Positions 1 to 7,849 of a stretch of DNA of 27,459 bases are shown in pieces (position 1 is the stretch's first letter; the number at the start of each line of letters is the position of its first letter). Under the pieces are notes generated by a model that made no database searches, had not been told where the DNA came from, and saw nothing but the letters and a program-made list of their open reading frames with translations. A program made the position numbers and the translations under genes. The stretch comes from JAGWFU01 sp035534575 (GTDB lineage: Archaea; Micrarchaeota; Micrarchaeia; Micrarchaeales; Micrarchaeaceae), in assembly GCA_035534575.1 (NCBI GenBank), contig DATLRT010000006.1, positions 1 to 27,459 on the forward strand. Reading direction: 5' to 3'.

Positions 1-1
1 A

Positions 2-253
2 TGCAACATAGTGCTGCAGGACGACACGGGATCTATACCTATGTCTCTCTGGGGAGAGTCGATAGAGCAGGTCAACTCAGGTGATGTTGTCGAGGTCTCG
101 AACGGCTACGTGAGCGAGTTCAGGGGAACGCCCCAGCTCTCAACGGGCAAGTTCGGAAAGATAAAGGTAGTCGAGAAGGGAGCTGGCGGAGGATCCGCGG
201 CTGCCGAAGACGACTTTGGAGCTGAGGCCTCAGCTTCGGAGGAAGACATGTAA
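2..253 (+). CDS. OB-fold single-stranded DNA-binding protein (RPA/SSB-like), C-terminal part
   Basis: The reading frame is already open at the window edge, so the 5' end of the gene is missing. The visible part reads as the end of an OB fold: a D-D-T-G-S-I segment followed by S-L-W-G-E, then a V-x-V-x-N-G-Y-V strand and F-x-G-x-P-Q-L-S. This pattern is typical of archaeal RPA/SSB OB domains. The last 25 residues are a Gly/Ala/acidic tail (GAGGGSAAAEDDFGAE...), as expected for the flexible protein-interaction tail of ssDNA-binding proteins. The inferred role is binding ssDNA during replication and repair. The stop codon (251-253) directly abuts the stop of the convergent gene at 254. The GTG at 11 is probably internal. 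The OB-fold call is fairly secure; the exact subfamily is not. Confidence 0.75.
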   Translation, partial: CNIVLQDDTGSIPMSLWGESIEQVNSGDVVEVSNGYVSEFRGTPQLSTGKFGKIKVVEKGAGGGSAAAEDDFGAEASASEEDM

Positions 254-1336
254 TTAGTCTTTCTTCCTCTTCCTTTTTTCATCTTTTCCTGAATCGCTGG
301 GCCTCATTGCCCAGTACTTCATCGTATAGAACAGAGCTATGGCTCCCATGATTATGCCGAACCACAGCGTGACTATCCTGGTCATTATGGTGAGCGCCGA
401 GCTGACAGTCGTGTCGAGCCCGAAAGTGCTTCCCAGCAGCGCCACAAGCGTACCGTCGGTGACCCCTATGTTGCCGGGCACGGCAGTTACCATGCCGAAC
501 ACCTGTGCCGTGGTCGATATGGAGATGCTGCTTATAAGGTGAGGCGTGAGCCCTATGGCGTGCATGGCAAGGAACAGCGACATTGCTGAGAGGAAGGCAG
601 CTGGGAGGGTGAACGCGAGCGCCACGCCGTAGGTCTTGGGCTTGTTGAGTATGCTCTGTGAGGCGTAGTACTCATCGCCGTAAAGCGTGAATATCCTCAA
701 CGACTTGCCATTCTTTATCAGCCTCTTGACTAGGTTGAAGAAGCTCTTGTTGAGTATAAGGAGGAATGGAAGGGTGAGCAGCACGTCTATCACTATCACA
801 TAGATGACGAACTTCTGCACGAAGATGGCGGTGAGAAGCGCTAGTATCCCCGCCCCCATGAAGTCGGTGAAGATGTCCATGGTGACTATCGGCACCACGT
901 TGATGAACCTTATGTTTGTTATCCTCGTCAGGGAGAAAGCCGCCACTATCCTCCCTATGTTGCCCGGGGTTATGTTCATCGAGTAGAGCGAGAGGTAGAT
1001 GAGGAAGCTCTTCTTCGTCGGCACCTTCAGTTTCAGCTCGTGCAGCAGGTACCTCCACTTACCGTACATCAGTACATAACCAAGAAACTGGAACAGGAAG
1101 GCGAGCCCGAGCCAGTATGGGTTGGCGGATGCAATTATCCCTATGACCTTTCCCACCCCGCCCAGTAGCGCCAGCCCCAAAAAGACCGCGAAGCTGACCG
1201 CAAAACCGATTATGACGAACAGGCCTATCCTCCTGACGAGCTTGAGGTACTCCTCTCTGCTCATCTCCTTTACGTTGGTTATCTGGTCCCAGATCGATGT
1301 CTTCACGCTCTTTGCCTTCTCCGCCATGTTAATCAT
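254..1336 (-). CDS. LPG-synthase-TM / UPF0104 flippase-like membrane protein
   Basis: This 360-aa protein has about eight hydrophobic segments and a very basic C-terminus (DEKRKRKKD). Recognisable family features are the Y-x-x-x-N-I-T-P-G-N-x-G stretch near residue 120 and its near repeat F-G-M-V-T-A-V-P-G-N-I-G-V-T-D-G near residue 285. Both are hallmarks of the lysylphosphatidylglycerol synthase transmembrane / UPF0104 family. Archaeal members occur beside glycosyltransferases and are thought to act in lipid-linked glycan handling; the substrate here is unknown. It follows the GT4 gene by 8 nt on the same strand and is presumably co-transcribed with it. The start could be the ATG at 1336 or the one at 1327; neither has a clear Shine-Dalgarno sequence. 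Confidence 0.85.
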   Translation of the reverse strand: MINMAEKAKSVKTSIWDQITNVKEMSREEYLKLVRRIGLFVIIGFAVSFAVFLGLALLGGVGKVIGIIASANPYWLGLAFLFQFLGYVLMYGKWRYLLHELKLKVPTKKSFLIYLSLYSMNITPGNIGRIVAAFSLTRITNIRFINVVPIVTMDIFTDFMGAGILALLTAIFVQKFVIYVIVIDVLLTLPFLLILNKSFFNLVKRLIKNGKSLRIFTLYGDEYYASQSILNKPKTYGVALAFTLPAAFLSAMSLFLAMHAIGLTPHLISSISISTTAQVFGMVTAVPGNIGVTDGTLVALLGSTFGLDTTVSSALTIMTRIVTLWFGIIMGAIALFYTMKYWAMRPSDSGKDEKRKRKKD

Positions 1337-1344
1337 TATTTGGT

Positions 1345-2502
1345 CTAGTACCTTAGCTGACTGGTAAACAACTCCTCATACTGCCTTGATATCCTGTCCC
1401 AGTCGTTTCTCCTTTCCACGAGCTTGCGTCCCTCCCTTCCCAGCGCCTCGGCTTTTTTCTTATTGCTGAGAACGTATATTACCTTTTCCATCAGCTCATC
1501 GACATCCTTCGGCTTCGAGTAGTAGCCGTAGCGCCCCATCATCTCGGGCAGCCCACCGACCCTTGAGGTTATGCACGGCATCGCGCACGAAAGCGCCTCA
1601 AGTATCGCGAGCGAGGCTGGCTCGTAAAGCGAGGGCAATGAAAATATGTCGCCAAGATTGTAGTAGTGCGGCATAAGCTCCTCCCTTATCCCCGACACTA
1701 TCCTGAAGTTGTTCTCCATACCGAGCTTCCTCGAAAGGTGTTCCAGCTGCTCCTTGAGCGGCCCTGTGCCTATTATCACCAGCGTGAGGTCCATCTGCCT
1801 CTTCCTGATAAGCCTTGACACCGCCTCCATCAGATAGGCCTGTCCCTTCTGCGTTATCAGCCTGCCGTTTGTCACTATGCAATGCCCCTCTATCCCAAGC
1901 TCCGACCTTATCGAGCACAGCTTCCTGTCGGATTTCCTTATCGGCGTATATTTCCTGTGGTCCACCCCGTTGTAGATAAGCTGGGTCTTGTGGCGCTCCG
2001 CCTGCGGGACCGTGGTGTCTATCGTGTTCTTCGATATGCCCGTGATCGCGTCCACATCGCGCATCATTCCCCTGCCCCACAGGGAGTCGTAGAAACGCCC
2101 CAGCGCATCCGTATGAAGGTCTATCCCCATGGGGAGCGCATTGTGGATAGTGAGGACAGACTTGCCGTCAACCTTCCTTATCTCTTTTATGCTATCCTTG
2201 AAGAACTGGAACCGGTTGTTGATGTGGTATATCTCCGCGTCAGCCTTCGCTATCGCGCCGGGCACACCATGCATCACGGCGAACGGAAGCGGCAGCCCCG
2301 CTATGTCCACGTAGGTGCTCCTCAGCCTCACTACCTTTATCCCCTCTATCTCCTCGACCGAGTTCCTGTTGCTGCTCCTCAGTGCCGCAGAGAGCACCGT
2401 GACATTATGCCTCTTGGCGAGCCTGCGGTATACCTCGAGCAGCACCTTCTCTGTACCTCCGTTGTAGGGGTAGAAGTAAGGGTTGAGAACGCAGATGTCC
2501 AT
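1345..2502 (-). CDS. GT4 family glycosyltransferase (GT-B fold)
   Basis: This 385-aa protein begins with a GT-B N-terminal signature: hydrophobic strand D-I-C-V-L-N-P-Y-F-Y-P, then the glycine-containing N-G-G-T-E-K nucleotide-sugar loop. The C-terminal Rossmann domain shows N-G-R-L-I-x-Q-K-G (start of the donor domain) and S-L-Y-E-P-A-S-L-A-I-L-E-A-L-S, the E-x7-E motif of retaining GT4 enzymes. There are no transmembrane segments, so it is probably cytosolic or membrane-associated, adding a sugar to a lipid or protein glycan. It leads a minus-strand pair with the flippase-like gene and is divergent from the sulfatase-fold gene. Donor and acceptor cannot be read from the sequence. Confidence 0.88.
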   Translation of the reverse strand: MDICVLNPYFYPYNGGTEKVLLEVYRRLAKRHNVTVLSAALRSSNRNSVEEIEGIKVVRLRSTYVDIAGLPLPFAVMHGVPGAIAKADAEIYHINNRFQFFKDSIKEIRKVDGKSVLTIHNALPMGIDLHTDALGRFYDSLWGRGMMRDVDAITGISKNTIDTTVPQAERHKTQLIYNGVDHRKYTPIRKSDRKLCSIRSELGIEGHCIVTNGRLITQKGQAYLMEAVSRLIRKRQMDLTLVIIGTGPLKEQLEHLSRKLGMENNFRIVSGIREELMPHYYNLGDIFSLPSLYEPASLAILEALSCAMPCITSRVGGLPEMMGRYGYYSKPKDVDELMEKVIYVLSNKKKAEALGREGRKLVERRNDWDRISRQYEELFTSQLRY

Positions 2503-2539
2503 CTTTAATCACACAAAGGGAAGCATAGCGAAATGTAAA

Positions 2540-2588
2540 TTAAGCTTTACTCTTTAAAGTAATAGGCTGATAAGTTAATAAAGCTTAA
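2540..2588. promoter_or_regulatory. Divergent promoter region with a 10-bp inverted repeat
   Basis: The 98-bp gap between the divergent GT4 and sulfatase-fold genes is AT-rich. It carries TTAAGCTTTA (2540-2549) and its exact reverse complement TAAAGCTTAA (2579-2588). The TTAATAAAG at 2575-2583 lies about 22 nt before the ATG at 2601 and can serve as a TATA box for a nearly leaderless transcript. The mirrored copy faces the other gene. The symmetry may reflect only two similar core promoters pointing outward, or a shared operator. Confidence 0.4.
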
Positions 2589-2600
2589 AGAGTGCGCTGG

Positions 2601-4019
2601 ATGAAGAGAAACATAGTGGTGCTTCTGCTCGACACCGTGAGGGCATCTGACGTCTACGGTAACGGCTCGCTGCCCACGCTCGACTACCTGTACAGGAACT
2701 GCGCATCGTACTCGCATGCGATATCTCCTGGGACATGGACAGCGACATCACACGCAGCTCTGTTCGCCAACAAGAACGTGTCCAAGATAAAGGAGGCATC
2801 GCAGGACTTCTTCACCGACGGCACGGATAAGATAGACCCATGGATGGTCAAGACCAAGTTCCTCGGCAACGATGCTGTCACGCTGGCGAAGGGCATGTCC
2901 AAGCACGGCTACCACTCCGTGCTGTTCTCCAACAATCCGTTCCTCACCAGCTTCACCAATCTCGCGATAGGCTTTGACAAGATATATGACATCTGGTTGG
3001 ACTCCAACGTCAAGTACAACAAGAGCCTTGTCAGCAAGCTCTCATTCATAATCAACGGCGGCGCCGCGGCAAGGAACGCCATGTTCTCCATGAGCGCCAG
3101 CGTCGCCGACATGCTGCCCGGCCCGATACTCGACAGGGTCTACCTCAGGTTGAGGCAGAGGCTCAACGAGGGCGTGGCGAGGGCTGACGGCACCTACAAG
3201 CTCGACAGGGGCGCATCAGATACGAACAAGGCGCTCAAGGACTATCTCACATACAAGTACAACTTCAAGCCGCAGTTCATGTTCATGAACTTCATAGAGG
3301 CGCACGAGAACTATCCGATAAGCAGGGATGTTGTTCAGGACAAGTGGCTCTACCTCAGCGGAATAAGGGAGATGCGTGAGGACAACATGAAAGAGCTACA
3401 CAGGGCTTACATGAGGAGGATAAGGTATCTGGACGGCGCGGTCTCCAAGACCCTACACAACCTCAAGGCTGGCGGAATACTAGACAAGGCAACCGTTGTC
3501 ATAACATCGGACCACGGCCAGTTCTTCGGGGAGCACGGGCTTCTCTACCACTCGCTTCCGCCATACGAGCAGGTATCAAGGGTACCTCTCATAGCAGCAA
3601 ACTACGAGGACGGCAAGTTGGTCAGGGACAGGGAATCGATAGACAACCCCATGACCCTGCTCTCGCTCAACAAGGCGTTCATCGACCTGGCTGCGGAGAG
3701 GGAGCCCTATCTTAACGGCAACCTCAGAAAGAACAGATACGTGCTGAGCGAGCACACTGGCATAAGCGAGGGGTGGGACGAGAAGCTGCTGAGGCGGCTG
3801 AAGGGCAGATCGAAGAATGCAGACATTATATACAAGGCGAAGAGCATGTGCAACAAGAAGGTCACCGCTATATACCGCGACAACATGAAGCTCATGCACT
3901 TCTTCGGAGAGAAGCAGGACGAGCTCTACAACATTGCAGCGGATCCTAACGAGCAGGAGAACCTAATCTCCGCTAACAGGGGGCTGGCGAACAGGATGCG
4001 CGCGGCGGCGCTCAATTGA
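2601..4019 (+). CDS. Sulfatase / alkaline-phosphatase superfamily enzyme
   Basis: About 472 aa from the ATG at 2601 (a GTG at 2592 would add three residues). The fold is shown by the metal-binding strand N-I-V-V-L-L-L-D-T-V-R (Asp11), the nucleophile region W-T-A-T-S-H-A-A-L-F, and T-S-D-H-G-Q-F-F-G-E-H-G (Asp304/His305 and His312 as metal ligands). The nucleophile position holds Thr (Thr47) rather than the Cys/Ser that becomes formylglycine in true sulfatases. This points to a phosphatase, phosphodiesterase or phosphoglycerol-transferase-like activity. No signal peptide or membrane segment is visible. Next to GT4 and flippase-like genes, a role in glycan or lipid modification is the best guess. 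Its 3' end overlaps the convergent DUF929 gene by 8 nt. Confidence 0.82.
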   Translation: MKRNIVVLLLDTVRASDVYGNGSLPTLDYLYRNCASYSHAISPGTWTATSHAALFANKNVSKIKEASQDFFTDGTDKIDPWMVKTKFLGNDAVTLAKGMSKHGYHSVLFSNNPFLTSFTNLAIGFDKIYDIWLDSNVKYNKSLVSKLSFIINGGAAARNAMFSMSASVADMLPGPILDRVYLRLRQRLNEGVARADGTYKLDRGASDTNKALKDYLTYKYNFKPQFMFMNFIEAHENYPISRDVVQDKWLYLSGIREMREDNMKELHRAYMRRIRYLDGAVSKTLHNLKAGGILDKATVVITSDHGQFFGEHGLLYHSLPPYEQVSRVPLIAANYEDGKLVRDRESIDNPMTLLSLNKAFIDLAAEREPYLNGNLRKNRYVLSEHTGISEGWDEKLLRRLKGRSKNADIIYKAKSMCNKKVTAIYRDNMKLMHFFGEKQDELYNIAADPNEQENLISANRGLANRMRAAALN

Positions 4020-4905
4020 GCCTTATGCTCTTTATGTACGGCATGCTGCACACCGGAGCGCTTGCTCCGGTCTCCTGGCATATGTAAGCGGTGAACACGT
4101 TGGCATTTCCCATAACTGCCTGAGAGACCGGCGAGTTAGGGTTGTTCAGCGCCACTATCGCCTGCTGCCAATCGTAACCGGCGAGCGCCTGCGGTGTGGA
4201 TGCCGCGCCGTCCTGAACGCTCTTGTTGAAGAAGTCTATGAACGGTATGCCCCCGGTGCTGAATGAGGAGCCCAGCAGGTTCTCCAAGTTTGTAGGAGTC
4301 TGGAGCGAGCTTCCGTTCCTGTTCTGTATCTCGACGCTGGAGAATGCTATGTAGCCGCTTGAGTAAGTGGAATTCACGAAGCTGAACGTGGCGGTGTTTG
4401 GGTACACGTCGGTTGATGTGGAGCTCATGTACTCAAGCCCCGTGAAGTTGCCGAACCTCATCAGAGCCAGTATCATGCCCCATCTCGTCTCTGCGCAGTA
4501 CGGGCAGTACTCAGCGCCTATGTAGCTGATCCCGGGCTTCCCGTTTATGACGAGCGGCTGGACATTTGCATTGATTGCAGTAACGCTGCCCTGCGCATTG
4601 GTCGTTAGCTTGACGCTACCTGCAGAAAGCATCGCGTTTGTGGTGACCGCAACGGGGTAGTTGGCGGTTGATCCCGCGCCTACCGCACTGGCCAGCGAGC
4701 CGTTGAGGGCGGCGGACTGAAGCCCCTGCATATCAGCCTGGCTGAGCTGCTGGCCGTCAAGCGCGACTGGGTGGTTCATCCCAACTACGTAGTAGAGCAC
4801 TCCGGCAACCACTACAAGAATAAGGATCGCGTATATCATCATGTTCCTTCTGCTCATCCCTGGCTTTTTTGAAGCGTGACCTTCTTGGTGCATATTCTGT
4901 TCCAT
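4012..4905 (-). CDS. DUF929 family membrane-anchored thioredoxin-fold protein
   Basis: This 297-aa protein has a basic N-terminus followed by one transmembrane helix (about residues 23-42), which would place the rest outside the cell. The core I-S-Y-I-G-A-E-Y-C-P-Y-C-A-E-T-R-W matches DUF929, an archaeal family with a thioredoxin-like CxxC motif (Cys134 and Cys137). A second pair of cysteines lies near the C-terminus (Y-I-C-Q...P-V-C-S-M). The family is uncharacterised; a thiol-disulfide role for surface proteins is plausible. A GGAGAG Shine-Dalgarno-like sequence precedes the ATG. The gene starts 4 nt after the PAP2 gene on the same strand, suggesting an operon. Confidence 0.85.
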   Translation of the reverse strand: MEQNMHQEGHASKKPGMSRRNMMIYAILILVVVAGVLYYVVGMNHPVALDGQQLSQADMQGLQSAALNGSLASAVGAGSTANYPVAVTTNAMLSAGSVKLTTNAQGSVTAINANVQPLVINGKPGISYIGAEYCPYCAETRWGMILALMRFGNFTGLEYMSSTSTDVYPNTATFSFVNSTYSSGYIAFSSVEIQNRNGSSLQTPTNLENLLGSSFSTGGIPFIDFFNKSVQDGAASTPQALAGYDWQQAIVALNNPNSPVSQAVMGNANVFTAYICQETGASAPVCSMPYIKSIRLN

Positions 4906-4909
4906 ATAC

Positions 4910-5464
4910 TCATCTCTCCAGTCTGATAATAACCAGGATTGGTCTTATAATCTTATTAAGTGTTTCCCTGCCCCGATAGACTGCGTAGCCTATGACCAGG
5001 CTGATTGCCATCCCGGCCACCACATCGGTAAGGTAGTGCTGTCCCAGATAAACCCTGCCGAAGAGCACCAGCACCAACCAGACTATGTAGAGCGCCTGTA
5101 CAATCCTATACTTGGAGAAAAAGAAGACAAGCCCTGTGAGCGTCGTGGCATGGCTGCTCGGGAATCCGTAGCCCGATTCGCAGCCGCCCACCATATTTAT
5201 CCACGAAAGCTCCTGCTGGCTGCACGGCCTCGGCTCCCTGACAAGCAGCTTCACCGCCTCCGAAACCAGGAAGAGCAATATGAATGCGCCCACTAAGAGC
5301 ACCGAGTTCCTGTCCCTCTTCAGGTAAAGATAGACGAACAGCAGCGGCAGCACGATGTAGAAGCTCTCCGCAAGCGGGGCCAGCATCGAGGAGAGCAGAG
5401 GACCTGCTACGGCATTGACAAACTGGAACGCCATCACGTTGATATCTAGATAAGGCAGCAGCAC
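4910..5464 (-). CDS. PAP2-superfamily membrane phosphatase
   Basis: This 184-aa protein has about five or six membrane spans and all three PAP2 signature motifs: K-L-L-V-R-E-P-R-P, then P-S-S-H with the catalytic His, then G-R-V-Y-L-G-Q-H-Y-L-T-D-V with the second catalytic His. Members dephosphorylate phosphatidic acid or polyprenyl/dolichyl diphosphate. The envelope-glycan neighbourhood favours recycling of a lipid carrier, but that is inference. The start is taken as GTG at 5464 because the L-D-I-N-V-M-A-F-Q-F-V-N segment resembles the usual family N-terminus. The ATG at 5434 would cut into it. Confidence 0.88.
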   Translation of the reverse strand: MLLPYLDINVMAFQFVNAVAGPLLSSMLAPLAESFYIVLPLLFVYLYLKRDRNSVLLVGAFILLFLVSEAVKLLVREPRPCSQQELSWINMVGGCESGYGFPSSHATTLTGLVFFFSKYRIVQALYIVWLVLVLFGRVYLGQHYLTDVVAGMAISLVIGYAVYRGRETLNKIIRPILVIIRLER

Positions 5465-5494
5465 GGAACCAGTAGAATAATCAACAACAAGCAG

Positions 5495-5501
5495 ATATAT
5501 C
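5495..5501 (+). promoter_or_regulatory. TATA box for tRNA-Trp
   Basis: ATATATC lies 27-33 nt upstream of the first base of tRNA-Trp, the expected archaeal spacing for a TATA element. No other gene starts here. Confidence 0.5.
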
Positions 5502-5527
5502 TATCTTTCACACAATAAAACTATCAG

Positions 5528-5663
5528 GGGGTTGTTGCGTAACCTGGCAGCGCGTCAGGCTCCAGATATTTAAAAACCTGTTGAGCGTCTCGCGATGATG
5601 AGAATCTGGAAAGACCGAATATGAAGTAACCTGAAAATCAGGGTTCAAATCCCTGCAACCCCA
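5528..5663 (+). tRNA. tRNA-Trp (CCA) with a 63-nt intron
   Basis: The cloverleaf is complete once an intron is removed. Acceptor GGGGTTG (5528-5534) pairs with CAACCCC (5656-5662) and the discriminator base is A (5663). The D-stem is GCGT/GCGC-type with GG at 5546-5547. The anticodon stem TCAGG (5555-5559) pairs with CCTGA (5630-5634). The anticodon CCA is at 5562-5564. The T-arm is CAGGG-TTCAAAT-CCCTG. The intron is placed at 5566-5628, between positions 37 and 38, the usual archaeal site. Around it are a 3-nt TAA bulge, an imperfect central helix CTCC/GAAG (one C-A mismatch), and an inner helix ATATT (5566-5570) with AATAT (5618-5622), i.e. a relaxed BHB. The 3' CCA is not encoded. Confidence 0.93.
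5566..5628 (+). other. Intron of tRNA-Trp with a possible C/D guide element
   Basis: The intron contains a C-box-like ATGATGA (5595-5601), followed 3 nt later by TCTGGA (5605-5610). TCTGGA is complementary to positions 33-38 of the same tRNA. A D'-like CCGA follows at 5615-5618, and CTGA at 5631-5634 lies in the 3' exon. Euryarchaeal tRNA-Trp introns are known to carry a C/D RNA that guides 2'-O-methylation of C34. With CCGA as D', the fifth-base rule would point to U33 rather than C34, so the guide function is uncertain. Confidence 0.45.
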
Positions 5664-5705
5664 AATTATTAAAAGCTTACTTGAGATACTAGAAGAGTGG
5701 ATGCA

Positions 5706-6854
5706 ATGCCGATAAACAAAGGATTGGTTGGAGCAGCAATAGTCATTGTGATTGTGATAGCCGCAGCTGCGGTATTTCTTGGCTCGGGCGCAAAGCAAAA
5801 CCCGGGAATGACTACCAGCATTACACAGACGGTATCTCACACTAGCAGCACCTTTGCAGCGCCTGTCATGATAACGGATCCGGCACAGGTACCGGCAGGC
5901 ACTACCGCACTGATCTTCGCGTACTCGAACGTGCAGGTGAACGCCACCGGCGCATCAGGCTCGCAATGGATTAACGCCACCGGAAGCGGCAGCGTCAATC
6001 TTATCTCGATCATGAACAGCACCCAGGTGATGGGCTATGCCAATCTCACAGCCAACACCTCAATAACACAGGTGAGGATGCTGGTGAACTTGGTAAACAT
6101 AACGATCAACGGCACCACATACGGCGTACCCGTAACCAACCCGCAGCTCACGCTCTCAATATCCGGCGATGCATCCGCAAGCAAGGGCTTCGGGGTTCTG
6201 ATAGATTATGCGCCTACGGTATCCCCGTATTTCGTGGCTAACACAACGGTATTCAACAGGGTACCAGCAGGCAAGGCCGTCGTAACAGGAGGCATAAGCG
6301 CATCTGCTGCAACAAATGTGGGTCTTGTATCACCGATAAGCGCATCGGCGAGGGCATCCCTGGCCGCGGTGAGCCCGACCATATCCATAGCATCCGCCCA
6401 GCTGTCCTCTTCAGGCAACACGACCCAACTTTCCGTCACCGTGAAGAACGAAGGCAACCAAAGCACTAGCATCAAGAACGTGGTGGTCTACGGAAGCCAG
6501 ACGGTCGGGCTGTCATCATCGGCTGGCGGCACGCTTGGGCTAAACGGCACTGCGCTAATACTTCACCCCAATGCCACGCTCTCCACATTCATCAAGTTCA
6601 ACATAGGCTCCTTTGCCATGCAGAACTTCGCGGCTAACGCAAACGGCAACCTCACCTTTGTAAGGAACGTCGCATCAGCCCAGACAAGCGGAGTGGCACT
6701 TGGCGCAGACTCTAACGCGACCCTGACTTACGGCGGCGTGGCATCATACAACTTCAAGACATTCCAGACCACACCCACCTCGGGTGCGCAGTACAGGGTT
6801 GTTGTAGTTACTACCACCGGCGAGTCAGCGAGCACAACGGTAACGGCATCCTGA
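5706..6854 (+). CDS. DUF4382-like membrane-anchored surface protein
   Basis: About 382 aa from the ATG at 5706 (GTG at 5697 is an alternative). Lys5 is followed by a strong transmembrane or signal-anchor segment (about residues 6-26), so the protein is probably exported or anchored. The region near residues 55-165 fits DUF4382: A-L-I-F-A-Y-S-N-V-Q-V, then W-I-N, then V-N-L-I-S-I-M-N and I-T-Q-V-R-M-L-V. The C-terminal half is Ser/Thr/Asn/Ala-rich with an L-S-V-T-V-K-N-E-G-N stretch like a CARDB/Ig-type beta-sandwich. There are numerous N-x-S/T sequons. Function is unknown; cell-surface structure or adhesion is plausible. An AT-rich stretch near 5667-5677 could be its TATA element. Confidence 0.72.
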   Translation: MPINKGLVGAAIVIVIVIAAAAVFLGSGAKQNPGMTTSITQTVSHTSSTFAAPVMITDPAQVPAGTTALIFAYSNVQVNATGASGSQWINATGSGSVNLISIMNSTQVMGYANLTANTSITQVRMLVNLVNITINGTTYGVPVTNPQLTLSISGDASASKGFGVLIDYAPTVSPYFVANTTVFNRVPAGKAVVTGGISASAATNVGLVSPISASARASLAAVSPTISIASAQLSSSGNTTQLSVTVKNEGNQSTSIKNVVVYGSQTVGLSSSAGGTLGLNGTALILHPNATLSTFIKFNIGSFAMQNFAANANGNLTFVRNVASAQTSGVALGADSNATLTYGGVASYNFKTFQTTPTSGAQYRVVVVTTTGESASTTVTAS

Positions 6855-6954
6855 GTACCTTGGATCAACTACGGACGCCACTGCTTAGAGTGTTGAGAAT
6901 ACGGCACAAAATAGGCAGTAGGCATCCCACAGGAGCAAGTTGGGCTGAGCCATC

Positions 6955-7779
6955 TCAGATCCCCAGCACTAGGTTCTTCTTCTTGAACACCAGGGGGCGG
7001 AACAGCGCATAGAACAGGAATACGACCACGGCGAACGGCAGGTAACCGAGGTAGCCCGGGAGCGGCATGGCGAAGAGCTTCGGTATGTTGGACACTATCT
7101 GTATGTTGTATACCCACCTTGAATAGGCAAAGTTGTTCCAGAGCTCCCAGAAGAAGCCCATGGTTATCCCAGCAGCGAAGAGTTGGAGCACGAAACTGGT
7201 CTTCCCATTGCCCACTATATCTATGGCGCTGGCCCTGCCGAGCATGTAATCCAGTGGATCAAGGAGCAGGAAAAGCCCCACCCACACGAAGGGAGCCCCT
7301 ATGCCCGGTATCAGCAACGGTGCCACCGTCGCCGCCGCACCTAGTACCACAAGCGGCCACAGGTAAGCCCTGCTCTTTCTGACCGTTGTCTTAGCTGCAG
7401 CAGTATCAAACCGCCTGAATGCGCCAAGCGCCCGGAAGAGGGCATAGGTCACCAGCACCGCCGGCAGTATGGTGGTGAAGTCCGCCAGGTGGGCGTGCCA
7501 TGTGTAGTTCGTGTACTGCCAGTAACCCCCGAAGATGTTGTAAACCTCGAATATCAGCCAGAATGGCACCGATATGCCTGCCATGAACACAAATTCCTTC
7601 GGATATGTGGAGATGAGCGAGCGGCCGCTTACCTTTTGCACCAGGCTGTCGACGAGAAGGATGTAGCCGTACCATATTATGGGTATGTACCATCTTGCAA
7701 ACGGCTGTATCACGAGCGAAAAGTTAGCAATGGCGAACGCAATCAAAGCGATGCCAACGTAGCCGTACCATCTCAACAT
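6955..7779 (-). CDS. Polytopic membrane protein with an internal duplication
   Basis: This 274-aa protein has about seven or eight membrane spans. The ATG at 7779 is chosen because GGTGA sits 7 nt upstream; the longer frame from 7851 would overlap the divergent start codon at 7850. The two halves resemble each other. The first has W-Y-G-Y-I-L-L-V-D...S-L-I, then F-W-L-I-F-E-V-Y-N and W-Q-Y. The second has W-V-G-L-F-L-L-L-D...S-A-I, then F-F-W-E-L-W-N-N and W-V-Y. The conserved F-W-x(2-3)-E-x(2)-N...W-x-Y residues lie at membrane borders and could form a pore or active site. Similar uncharacterised proteins exist in bacteria, as far as I recall; no function can be assigned. Confidence 0.72.
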   Translation of the reverse strand: MLRWYGYVGIALIAFAIANFSLVIQPFARWYIPIIWYGYILLVDSLVQKVSGRSLISTYPKEFVFMAGISVPFWLIFEVYNIFGGYWQYTNYTWHAHLADFTTILPAVLVTYALFRALGAFRRFDTAAAKTTVRKSRAYLWPLVVLGAAATVAPLLIPGIGAPFVWVGLFLLLDPLDYMLGRASAIDIVGNGKTSFVLQLFAAGITMGFFWELWNNFAYSRWVYNIQIVSNIPKLFAMPLPGYLGYLPFAVVVFLFYALFRPLVFKKKNLVLGI

Positions 7780-7849
7780 TTTCTGTTCACCAAAATTCAG
7801 TAAATTATGCGGGTGCCAGGAATAATAATCCATCCTACCAATCAAAATC

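Noticed and set aside
1882..2508. 208-aa open frame antisense to the glycosyltransferase gene
   Set aside because: It has no recognisable domain and is Arg/His/Val-rich as expected from reading GT4 codons backwards. The GT4 frame has clear motifs over the same DNA.
5508..5840. 110-aa minus-strand open frame
   Set aside because: It covers tRNA-Trp, its intron and the start of the DUF4382-like gene, and its composition is that of an antisense tRNA.
6944..6958. CTGAG/CTCAG 5-bp hairpin at the end of the duplicated membrane protein gene
   Set aside because: It is too short, has no T-tract and overlaps the stop codon, so it is likely chance.
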